The translations under genes were made by a program, and so were the position numbers. The notes below the pieces were generated by a model. That model saw nothing but the letters and a program-made list of their open reading frames with translations. It made no database searches and was not told where the DNA came from. Below are positions 1-5,941 of a stretch of 5,941 nt of DNA, piece after piece (within the stretch, counting starts at the first letter, position 1; every line of letters starts with the position of its first letter). Origin of the DNA: an uncultured Haemophilus sp. (GTDB taxonomy: Bacteria; Pseudomonadota; Gammaproteobacteria; Enterobacterales; Pasteurellaceae); the NCBI GenBank assembly GCA_902481695.1, contig CABSXY010000120.1, forward strand, positions 1 to 5,941, in the 5' to 3' direction.

Positions 1-626
1 TTTAATGTGGCATCAGCAAATGTCATTTTGCCAGAAATAATCTCGCTACGAATACGTTCTAATTCTGCTTTTGCTTGGGCATCGTTCAGTAATGGGTTTA
101 GTTTTAATAAAATATGACGAACTTCATACTCTTTGCCCATCACTTTTTGCGCCGTGCCTTTCGCTTTTGCTTCATCGAGCATTTGTTTACCCAATGCATC
201 CACTTGCTCACGAGTCACATCTATGCTGTTTTGAATAGCATGATTACGCACACCCGCCATTAACATTTGACGAGAAATTTGTTGTTTAAATGCATTTAAG
301 GAAATGCCTTGATAATCGAGCGCATCTAAGAATTGACCATAAGTTAAACCATTTTTCGCCGCAATATCTTCTACGATACGGTTTACTTCAGCTTGGTTTA
401 CTTTTACGCCTGATTCTTTGATAGCCTTATCAGTCAGCATATCATCAATAATCTTATCTAATGCTGCACGTTGGCTACCTTTCTTACCCATCACAGCATT
501 CACTTGGCTTTGTAAAATTGGTGTACCATTCACAGTCGCCACAACGCGTTCTTCTGCTTGAACTTGAGAAAAAGTAAACAGACCGATCATGGCAAATAAA
601 AGAGATTTTAACATTGATTTTTTCAT
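1..626 (-). CDS. surA: SurA periplasmic chaperone / peptidyl-prolyl isomerase, N-terminal part (3' end outside window)
   Basis: SurA escorts unfolded outer-membrane proteins across the periplasm to the BAM complex; some versions also have parvulin-type prolyl isomerase activity. The 208 visible residues begin with a Sec signal peptide: MKKSMLKS, a hydrophobic stretch (LLFAMIGLFTF), then a likely cleavage site VQA|EE after residue 24. The SurA N-terminal hallmark VVATVNGTPILQSQV follows at about 28-42, then a helical chaperone domain. A parvulin domain starts near residue 165 (KEYEVRHILLKLNP, with the usual RHIL motif) and is cut by the window edge. The ATG at 626 is chosen because it gives a proper basic n-region; the next Met (residue 5) has no better ribosome site, and none is strong here (AAGA lies upstream). 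The gene lies 77 bases after pyrR on the same strand and may have its own promoter. From memory, Pasteurellaceae SurA is shorter than the roughly 430-residue E. coli protein, with fewer parvulin repeats; that cannot be checked here. The assignment is by sequence pattern and is firm at family level. Confidence 0.93.
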   Translation of the reverse strand, partial: MKKSMLKSLLFAMIGLFTFSQVQAEERVVATVNGTPILQSQVNAVMGKKGSQRAALDKIIDDMLTDKAIKESGVKVNQAEVNRIVEDIAAKNGLTYGQFLDALDYQGISLNAFKQQISRQMLMAGVRNHAIQNSIDVTREQVDALGKQMLDEAKAKGTAQKVMGKEYEVRHILLKLNPLLNDAQAKAELERIRSEIISGKMTFADATL

Positions 627-643
627 TTTAGTTGTCTTAAAAA

Positions 644-682
644 ATAATAGGATAATGCTCGTTAGATTATCAATTTTATCAA
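644..682 (-). promoter_or_regulatory. Possible sigma70 promoter for surA
   Basis: In the 77-base gap between pyrR and surA, the minus strand has TTGATA (668-673), an 18-base spacer, and TATTAT (644-649). These fit -35 and -10 hexamers with 4 of 6 and 5 of 6 consensus matches. A second TTGATA lies at 677-682, which is 19 bases from an alternative CATTAT at 652-657. The predicted start near 637 would leave a leader of only about 11 bases. No terminator hairpin is visible between the genes, so read-through from pyrR is also possible. The region is A/T-rich, so chance matches are likely. Confidence 0.3.
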
Positions 683-703
683 AGGTTCACAATAGGCTGA
701 TCG

Positions 704-1243
704 TTATTTAGGCAATAATGCCACTTCATAACAACCATCGTATTTTAATGTACGCACTTGAACTTGTTCATCACGGGAAGTCGGCACATTTTTACCTACA
801 TAGTCTGCCCGAATTGGTAATTCACGGTGTCCACGATCCACTAAAATCACCAATTCAATTTTAGCAGCTCGACCAAAATCTGTTAACGCATCCATCGCGG
901 CACGAATAGTTCTACCGGTAAAGAGCACGTCATCGATCAAAATAACTTCTTTACCCTGAATATTCATATAACTTGAGGCACCGCTATACACAGGGGTTGG
1001 ATTTTCAGGTTCAACATATTCTAAGTCATCGCGGTAAAACGTGATATCCAATTCCATCATTGGAAGACTTACACCATTTAACTCTTCAATACGACGTTGA
1101 ATCAATTCTGCAATTTCTGCTCCTCGACGTTTCACCCCAACTAAAATTACATTATCGAAATCTTGGTGCTTTTCAATAATTTCATGGGAAATACGTGAAA
1201 TGGTGCGTAAAAATCTGTCTGCATCAATAATGATTTTTTCCAT
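704..1243 (-). CDS. pyrR: PyrR: uracil phosphoribosyltransferase / pyrimidine regulatory protein homologue
   Basis: PyrR-family proteins convert uracil and PRPP to UMP. In Gram-positive bacteria they also bind pyr mRNA leaders to attenuate the pyrimidine operon. The 179-residue product is the usual family length. It carries the type I phosphoribosyltransferase PRPP loop at residues 101-112 (ILIDDVLFTGRT), followed by IRAAMDAL. Other family blocks are VGVKRRGAEIAELI (35-48), the flexible-loop region MELDITFYRDDL (63-74), and the C-terminal block VDRGHRELPIRADYVGKNVP (135-154). The ATG at 1243 is preferred over the in-frame GTG at 1255: GAGAG lies five bases before the ATG, overlaps the GTG, and gives the start MEKIII that I recall for Haemophilus PyrR. 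The gene follows dnaE by 77 bases, with a hairpin-forming uptake-signal pair between them. No pyr biosynthesis gene is adjacent and no PyrR-type leader is visible upstream, so only the enzymatic role is well supported; an RNA-binding role is inference. Confidence 0.95.
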   Translation of the reverse strand: MEKIIIDADRFLRTISRISHEIIEKHQDFDNVILVGVKRRGAEIAELIQRRIEELNGVSLPMMELDITFYRDDLEYVEPENPTPVYSGASSYMNIQGKEVILIDDVLFTGRTIRAAMDALTDFGRAAKIELVILVDRGHRELPIRADYVGKNVPTSRDEQVQVRTLKYDGCYEVALLPK

Positions 1244-1248
1244 TTTAT

Positions 1249-1253
1249 CTCTC
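1249..1253 (-). promoter_or_regulatory. Ribosome binding site deciding the pyrR start
   Basis: The minus strand reads GAGAG, then five bases, then the ATG at 1243. The upstream in-frame GTG (1253-1255) shares a base with this element and has no purine-rich site of its own at a good distance. The protein therefore most likely starts at ATG and has 179 rather than 183 residues. Confidence 0.65.
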
Positions 1254-1270
1254 ACTTATTTACATAGCCT

Positions 1271-1309
1271 AAGTGCGGTTTAAAAAACACTGATTTTTTG
1301 ACCGCACTT
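1271..1309. repeat. Inverted pair of DNA uptake signal sequences; possible terminator between dnaE and pyrR
   Basis: AAGTGCGGT at 1271-1279 and its exact complement ACCGCACTT at 1301-1309 form a perfect 9-base-pair stem. A run of six A (1282-1287) can pair with six T (1294-1299) inside it, leaving a six-base loop and a small asymmetric bulge. Each copy carries the A/T-rich flanks of the Haemophilus uptake signal recognised during natural transformation. Inverted uptake-signal pairs just downstream of genes are known in H. influenzae and proposed to act as terminators. Here the hairpin begins 12 bases after the dnaE stop. On the dnaE transcript the stem is followed by AGGCUAUG rather than a U tract, so termination would be weak; the short T run after the stem (1308-1311) lies on the opposite strand, where no gene converges. 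The uptake-signal call is firm and the terminator role uncertain. Confidence 0.85.
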
Positions 1310-1320
1310 TTACTGGAATA

Positions 1321-4300
1321 TTAACCAAACTCTAGCTCTACTGCATTTTCGCCGAGCAAATTCACCAATTCTGTTAGAATCTCATCCGTTGGTGTAATCG
1401 ACCATTGAATCCCTAAACGCAATAACGCACGGCCCTTTGCACTTTGATAATATACGTTAATCGGTAAAGTGCCGCCACTAACAGGTTCTAACATTTCTTT
1501 CAGTTTCTTAATAAAACTTGGGCTAATCTGTTCCTCTGACAAACTGATGGCCAAAGATTTTGCATAACGGGAGCGCGCCTCATCCAAAGTCATCAAATCC
1601 CGTACCGACATTTTTAACCCGCCTGAAAAATCGTCAAAACTCACTTGGCCAGATACCACCACAACCGTATCTTTTTGCAGTTTTTCGCCAAATTGGTCTA
1701 AGCTTTCACCGAATAGGGTTAAATCCAAACGTCCAGAACGATCATCTATGGTTGCAATACCAATCCGATTACCTTTTTTCGTCGTGGCAAAGCGAGTTGA
1801 GACTAACAAACCGGCTGCCGTGCTAATTTGCCCACGGCGGTTTGGCGTGAGATCTTTTAATCGCGTAGAGCTGTAATGAGAAAGCTCTTTTAAATAACGA
1901 CTCACTGGATGGCTGCTTAAATACAAACCTAGAGTTTCTCTCTCACCATCTAAAATTTGTTTTTCCGTGTAAGGTGGCGTGTGAGCGTAAGCATTTTCCA
2001 CTTCTTCATGTGTTTCTGTTAGCACACCGAACATATCAGCTTGTCCCATGGCCTCATCTTTTGCATGCTGATCTGAGGCTTTGAGTGCATCTTCGAGATT
2101 CTTAGATAACGCCGCACGATGTGGCCCTAGCTTGTCAAACGCGCCCGACATAATCAGACTTTCAAAGGTACGACGGTTAATTTTTTTCAAATCAACGCGA
2201 GCACATAAATCAAATAAGTCTCTAAAAATCCCACCTTCATTACGAGCGGTAATCAGTGCATCAATCGGACCTTCACCCACACCTTTAATGGCGCCAATAC
2301 CGTAAACAATTTCACCATTTTCATTTACGCTGAAATGATGTTTCCCTACATTGATATCCGGTGGGGTGACTTTTAAGCCCATACGTAAACATTCATCGTA
2401 CAAGCCAACAATTTTATCCGTATTATCCATTTCCGAGGTCATTACCGCTGCCATAAACTCAGCAGGGAAATGGGTTTTCAGCCAAAGGGTTTGATAAGAT
2501 ACTAACGCATAAGCAGCGGAGTGCGATTTATTAAAACCATAGCCCGCAAATTTTTCCACTAAGTCGAAAATCTTCATGGAAAGCTCGCCATCAACCCCAT
2601 TTTTTTCCGCACCTTCTTTAAACACAGAACGCTGTTTCGCCATTTCTTCTGGTTTTTTCTTACCCATCGCACGGCGTAATAAGTCCGCACCACCAAGAGT
2701 ATAACCCGCTAGCACCTGAGCAATCTGCATGACTTGCTCTTGGTACAAAATAATACCGTAAGTTGGCTCTAAAATCGGTTTAAGGCTTTCATGTTGATAG
2801 TTTGCGTCAGGATAAGACACTTCCTCACGGCCATGTTTACGGTCAATAAAGTTATCCACCATGCCCGATTGTAATGGACCAGGGCGGAATAATGCCACCA
2901 ACGCAATAATATCTTCAAAACAATCTGGCTGAAGACGTTTAATTAAATCTTTCATCCCGCGCGATTCCAACTGGAATACGGCGGTCGTTTCAGATCGCTT
3001 CAGCAACTCAAAAGATTCGGGATCATCTAATGGAATAGCAGCAATATCGACTAGTGGTTTGCCATCACGAGCAAGGCGGGCATTAATCATATCTAATGCC
3101 CATTTGATAATGGTGAGTGTACGTAAACCTAAGAAGTCAAACTTCACTAAACCCGCATATTCCACGTCATTTTTATCGAAGTGAGTAACCGGATGAAGCC
3201 CCTCATTATCACAATAAAGTGGCGCAAAGTCTGTAATCAAAGAAGGCGAAATTACCACGCCACCCGCGTGTTTACCTGCATTTCGAGTGACACCTTCTAG
3301 CTTACGCGCCATATCAATTAGAGCTTTGACTTCTTCATCTGAATCATATGCCACTTGTAACTGTGGTTCAGCCTCAAAAGCCTTGGCTAAAGTCATGCCG
3401 GGATCAGGGGGAATCATTTTCGAAATACGATCCACGAAGCCATAAGGATGGCCTAATACTCGACCTACATCTCGAATTACCGCTTTGGCCGCCATGGTAC
3501 CAAAGGTAATAATTTGTGATACCGCACCACGACCATAGGTTTCTGCGACATGATCGATAACACGATCGCGTCCATCCATACAGAAGTCGACGTCGAAATC
3601 GGGCATGGAAACACGTTCTGGGTTTAAGAAACGTTCAAAAAGAAGATCGAATTCAAGGGGATCTAAATCGGTAATTTTTAGTGCATAAGCCACCAATGAA
3701 CCCGCACCAGAGCCACGTCCTGGCCCTACAGGAATATCATTGTCTTTTGACCATTGGATAAACTCCATAACGATTAAGAAGTAACCCGGAAAACCCATTT
3801 GGTTAATCACATCGAGTTCGACTTGAAGGCGCTCATCATATTCTGGTCGTCTTTCTGCCCGCACTTTTTCATCAGGGAATAAAAACGCCAAACGCTCTTC
3901 CAAACCTTCTTTGGATTTCATCACCAAATAATCTTCCGTACTCAGATCGCCTGTTGGGAATTTGGGAAGGAAATACTCGCCCAAACGCAAAGTGACATTA
4001 CAGCGTTGCGCAATTAATACCGTATTTTCAAGTGCAGAAGGAATGTCCGCAAATAAGTCGCACATCTCTTCTTCTGAGCGGAAATATTGTTGCTCGGTAT
4101 AACGTTTTGGACGTTTCGGATCGTCAAGGGTATAGCCATCATGAATAGCAACTCGAATTTCGTGTGCCTCAAAATCATCAGGTGCGAGAAAGACAACATC
4201 GTTGGTTGCAACAAGCGGTAAATCATGGGCTTCAGCAAGTTTTAATGCGGCTTGAATATAACGTTCTTCATCCGGACGACCCGTTCGGGAAAGAGAAAGG

Positions 4301-4800
4301 TAAAAATGGTCAGGAAAAAATTCTTGATAAAAACTGACCGCACTTTCAGCTTCAGAGCTATTTTCTTTAAGGAGTTTTTTCGCGATATCGCCTTGTGTGC
4401 CACCTGATAAAACAATTACACCTTCACGGTGTTCAATCAACCATTCCTGATCAATATAAGGCAAATCCACATAGCCGCGTTGATAGGCTTTTGAAAGCAG
4501 TAATGTGATGTTTTTGTAGCCTTCATTATTCTTAGCAAGTAAAGTGAGCGTGAATAATTCTTCGCCGCACAACTCGCTTTTAACATGAACATCTGCACCA
4601 ATAATTGGTTTAATCCCCGAAGAAAGGGTTTCACCATAAAAACGTACCACACCACAAAAATTGGTGAAATCCGTTAATGCCAACGCGACCATATTATTTG
4701 CTGCACACGCTTTGACCAATGGTTTCACTTTTACGATACCATCAATCATTGAAAAATCAGTGTGCGTACGAAGATGTACAAAACGCGGTTGAGTTGACAT
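1321..4800 (-). CDS. dnaE: DNA polymerase III alpha subunit (replicative polymerase)
   Basis: This is the catalytic subunit of the chromosomal replicase, a C-family polymerase acting in the holoenzyme with the separate epsilon proofreader, tau and the beta clamp. The product has 1159 residues, almost the same length as E. coli DnaE (1160). Order of parts: an N-terminal PHP domain (about 5-270, starting HLRTHTDFSMIDG); the palm with GPGRGSGAGS (359-368) and PDFDVDF holding Asp401 and Asp403; the third catalytic Asp555 in VKFDFLGLRTL; fingers and helix-hairpin-helix region (YGFNKSHSAAYA, about 754-765; YGIGAIKGVGEGP, about 833-845); the clamp-binding motif QADMF at 920-924; an OB fold (about 990-1075); and a C-terminal tau-binding region. 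The catalytic residues and clamp motif fall at the same numbers as in E. coli, so the gene looks intact. The ATG at 4800 is chosen over an in-frame TTG two codons upstream because AGGGA lies six bases before it. It sits 36 bases after the TPR/glycosyltransferase gene, not in the lpx-rnhB-dnaE-accA arrangement of E. coli. Confidence 0.99.
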   Translation of the reverse strand: MSTQPRFVHLRTHTDFSMIDGIVKVKPLVKACAANNMVALALTDFTNFCGVVRFYGETLSSGIKPIIGADVHVKSELCGEELFTLTLLAKNNEGYKNITLLLSKAYQRGYVDLPYIDQEWLIEHREGVIVLSGGTQGDIAKKLLKENSSEAESAVSFYQEFFPDHFYLSLSRTGRPDEERYIQAALKLAEAHDLPLVATNDVVFLAPDDFEAHEIRVAIHDGYTLDDPKRPKRYTEQQYFRSEEEMCDLFADIPSALENTVLIAQRCNVTLRLGEYFLPKFPTGDLSTEDYLVMKSKEGLEERLAFLFPDEKVRAERRPEYDERLQVELDVINQMGFPGYFLIVMEFIQWSKDNDIPVGPGRGSGAGSLVAYALKITDLDPLEFDLLFERFLNPERVSMPDFDVDFCMDGRDRVIDHVAETYGRGAVSQIITFGTMAAKAVIRDVGRVLGHPYGFVDRISKMIPPDPGMTLAKAFEAEPQLQVAYDSDEEVKALIDMARKLEGVTRNAGKHAGGVVISPSLITDFAPLYCDNEGLHPVTHFDKNDVEYAGLVKFDFLGLRTLTIIKWALDMINARLARDGKPLVDIAAIPLDDPESFELLKRSETTAVFQLESRGMKDLIKRLQPDCFEDIIALVALFRPGPLQSGMVDNFIDRKHGREEVSYPDANYQHESLKPILEPTYGIILYQEQVMQIAQVLAGYTLGGADLLRRAMGKKKPEEMAKQRSVFKEGAEKNGVDGELSMKIFDLVEKFAGYGFNKSHSAAYALVSYQTLWLKTHFPAEFMAAVMTSEMDNTDKIVGLYDECLRMGLKVTPPDINVGKHHFSVNENGEIVYGIGAIKGVGEGPIDALITARNEGGIFRDLFDLCARVDLKKINRRTFESLIMSGAFDKLGPHRAALSKNLEDALKASDQHAKDEAMGQADMFGVLTETHEEVENAYAHTPPYTEKQILDGERETLGLYLSSHPVSRYLKELSHYSSTRLKDLTPNRRGQISTAAGLLVSTRFATTKKGNRIGIATIDDRSGRLDLTLFGESLDQFGEKLQKDTVVVVSGQVSFDDFSGGLKMSVRDLMTLDEARSRYAKSLAISLSEEQISPSFIKKLKEMLEPVSGGTLPINVYYQSAKGRALLRLGIQWSITPTDEILTELVNLLGENAVELEFG
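4337..4345 (-). repeat. DNA uptake signal sequence inside dnaE
   Basis: The minus strand carries an exact AAGTGCGGT core, followed by a base and AGTTTTT, six more bases, then AATTTTTT. This matches the long Haemophilus uptake signal with its two A/T-rich segments spaced one helical turn apart. It is read in frame as part of the DnaE peptide ESAVSFYQEFF in the PHP domain, a segment I recall as similar in H. influenzae DnaE. It supports the Haemophilus-type (rather than Actinobacillus-type) uptake specificity of the host. Confidence 0.88.
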
Positions 4801-4801
4801 T

Positions 4802-4817
4802 AACAATCCCTATTGTT
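4802..4817 (-). promoter_or_regulatory. dnaE ribosome binding site in the loop of a small hairpin
   Basis: On the minus strand the dnaE leader contains AACAAT, then AGGG, then ATTGTT, ending one base before the ATG. The two six-base arms are exact complements, so the Shine-Dalgarno AGGGA (4807-4811) would lie in a four-base loop with its last A at the start of the closing stem. AGGGA is six bases from the ATG, which decides the start at 4800. The ribosome-site call is good. Whether the A/U-rich stem is stable enough to affect translation is unknown. Confidence 0.6.
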
Positions 4818-4821
4818 GATA

Positions 4822-4850
4822 GTTAAAACGAATAAATTAAGCTTTTTCAA
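4822..4850 (-). promoter_or_regulatory. Weak candidate promoter for dnaE
   Basis: TTGAAA (4845-4850), inside the last codons of the upstream gene, and TTTAAC (4822-4827) are separated by 17 bases on the minus strand. They match the sigma70 hexamers in 4 of 6 positions each. Transcription would start near 4815, leaving a short leader that keeps the ribosome site but loses part of the hairpin's 5' arm. The 36-base gap also allows co-transcription with the upstream gene, and no terminator is visible there. Confidence 0.18.
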
Positions 4851-5941
4851 TATCTATTTTAGCTAAGCCTTCTTTAAAAGCTAATCCATAACGTCTTGGT
4901 ATTGACGCTTCAAATCTACCATTCTCTACTGTAGTTTCATAGCTGCAAACTTTAAATTCAGGCACACGAATAAAGGAATAATCGACATTGACCATAGGAG
5001 ATATTTTTGAATATAACGTCCATCTTACTTTGCTCCCTTCCTCAAAAGAGGTTTTTGCATCAAAACTGCTCGCCCCCTCGCAATGCGCAATTTGGTAATC
5101 AGAATAAAACTCCCCTGGGAAAGGCTTGGCATCACAGAAATTAAACACTCTATCGTGCGCAAACACATCTTGGCGAATATAGCCCCACAAGTCTTCTGCA
5201 AGAAAATCCTGATCAGCAAAATGACGAGAGTCGTAACCCTTATCTATAAAACGTTGAATTCTCGCTTCCATATCAGGAACAGCGCCAGCTTTTGCTCCCC
5301 ACATTCCAGCCAAAATAAGAGCGGTATGGGAACCTGAATCACGCATCGTATGGAATGAACGACCACTTTCGATCCATTCAGCCACAGCTTCTGCTTCTCG
5401 GTGAGAGACCACGGAGTCAGCATCACGGAAGATCACATACTCAGCTTCTGGATCATTAATTGCAAGAAAACGCCACATTGCACCAGGCCATTTATTCACA
5501 GGTGAAGTGACATACACCACTTCAGCACCATTATTTTTTAATCGTTGAATCGCTTCAGATGAAACTGAATCATCTACATAAAAACGGCATATCCAGTCAG
5601 GGAATAACATGGGAGATACTTGTGTATTTAATATCGCCGGCTCAACATATTTAGAATTATTTCCAAATAAAGAAAATGAGATAATTCGTTTACCATTTTT
5701 AGGCGCAGGTACAGGAACCATTTCCTGTGTTGGAGCTGGAATTTTTTTATCCTTAAGCTCAAGCGCTAAATTGCCATAAAAACCTGAACGCTCCCAGTTA
5801 CCTATTCCGCCATAAGCATGCGCTAACAAATCTAAAGCTGGAATATATTGCGCATCTAATTCTAATGTCTTTAATTCCGCCTCAATGGCTTCTTCCCATT
5901 TTAATTCTTTCAAATAAACATAAGCAATTTTATGGGAATAT
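4837..5941 (-). CDS. TPR protein with C-terminal glycosyltransferase-like domain, 5' end outside window
   Basis: The reading frame stays open to the right edge, so this is the C-terminal part (367 complete codons) of a longer protein. The visible start is TPR-like: IAYVYLKELKWEEAIEAEL leading to TLELDAQ, then a second helical pair ALDLLAHAYGGIGN to NLALEL. A proline-rich linker (PAPTQEMVPVPAPKNGKR) follows at 5856-5685. The rest looks like a GT-A-type domain: a beta-strand start IISFSLFGNNSKYVEPAILN, WICRFYVDDSV, AMWRFLAI, and a DXD-like motif in FRDADS (DAD at 5416-5424). Next come REAEAVAEWIESGRSFHTMRD, ILAGMWG and ADQDFL. DXD motifs bind the nucleotide-sugar and metal in many glycosyltransferases. 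I recall this FRDADS...MRD...GMWG pattern from uncharacterised glycan-related proteins, but cannot name a CAZy family, donor or acceptor. No transmembrane segment is evident in the visible part. A role in surface-glycan synthesis is inference. A TTG codon at 5913 would open a 358-residue frame but lies within the first TPR helix and is not a credible start. Confidence 0.78.
   Translation of the reverse strand, partial: YSHKIAYVYLKELKWEEAIEAELKTLELDAQYIPALDLLAHAYGGIGNWERSGFYGNLALELKDKKIPAPTQEMVPVPAPKNGKRIISFSLFGNNSKYVEPAILNTQVSPMLFPDWICRFYVDDSVSSEAIQRLKNNGAEVVYVTSPVNKWPGAMWRFLAINDPEAEYVIFRDADSVVSHREAEAVAEWIESGRSFHTMRDSGSHTALILAGMWGAKAGAVPDMEARIQRFIDKGYDSRHFADQDFLAEDLWGYIRQDVFAHDRVFNFCDAKPFPGEFYSDYQIAHCEGASSFDAKTSFEEGSKVRWTLYSKISPMVNVDYSFIRVPEFKVCSYETTVENGRFEASIPRRYGLAFKEGLAKIDIEKA

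Noticed and set aside
1244..1255. GTG start at 1255 for pyrR, adding MRDK
   Set aside because: The GTG overlaps the GAGAG ribosome site of the ATG at 1243, and the family protein begins at MEKII.
1244..1320. PyrR-dependent attenuator before pyrR
   Set aside because: The only structure is the uptake-signal hairpin. There is no competing antiterminator, no U tract on the pyrR side and no recognisable PyrR-binding loop.
1560..1826. Plus-strand open frame opposite dnaE, and similar frames at 2081-2305 and 5083-5337
   Set aside because: They lie entirely antisense to strongly conserved coding sequence, resemble no protein family, and have unnatural composition. They are shadows of the real genes.
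4801..4806. TTG start for dnaE two codons before the ATG
   Set aside because: The AGGGA element would almost touch the TTG. It is correctly spaced only for the ATG at 4800, and the resulting numbering matches the E. coli catalytic positions.
5911..5913. TTG as start of the TPR/glycosyltransferase gene
   Set aside because: The frame is open to the window edge and the upstream residues (YSHKIAYVY) continue the TPR helix, so the gene is cut by the window rather than starting here.
1..5941. Mobile element, CRISPR, defence or other undescribed system
   Set aside because: No transposase, integrase, direct-repeat array, toxin-antitoxin pair or phage gene is visible. Nearly all bases are covered by conserved genes on one strand.

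Overview
The window is a compact chromosomal stretch of housekeeping genes from a member of the Pasteurellaceae, most likely the Haemophilus/Aggregatibacter branch. Three things point there. The protein sequences resemble the H. influenzae versions as I remember them (DnaE, the PyrR-type phosphoribosyltransferase, SurA). The 9-base DNA uptake signal core AAGTGCGGT occurs three times, with the expected A/T-rich flanks. Base composition is moderately A/T-rich. I recall pyrR and dnaE lying at separate loci in H. influenzae Rd, so a related species such as H. parainfluenzae is plausible; that species call is inference.

All four genes are on the minus strand, so transcription runs from the right edge to the left. 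In transcription order they are: (1) the 3' part of a gene for a TPR-containing protein with a C-terminal glycosyltransferase-like domain (5941 to 4837, start outside the window); (2) dnaE, complete, the replicative DNA polymerase III alpha subunit (4800 to 1321); (3) pyrR, complete, a uracil phosphoribosyltransferase / pyrimidine regulator homologue (1243 to 704); (4) the 5' part of surA, a periplasmic outer-membrane-protein chaperone (626 to 1, C-terminal part outside the window). The gaps are 36, 77 and 77 bases, and no gene-free stretch exceeds 300 bases.

The dnaE/pyrR gap is nearly filled by an inverted pair of uptake signal sequences that can form a long hairpin and may attenuate or end dnaE transcription. 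The dnaE ribosome binding site sits in the loop of a small predicted hairpin. A sigma70-like promoter can be proposed just before surA. The genes share no pathway: replication, pyrimidine salvage or regulation, envelope biogenesis and probable glycan synthesis simply lie side by side. I see no mobile element, CRISPR array, RNA gene, phage gene or defence system, and nothing suggesting an undescribed system. The least characterised element is the TPR/glycosyltransferase-like protein at the right edge.
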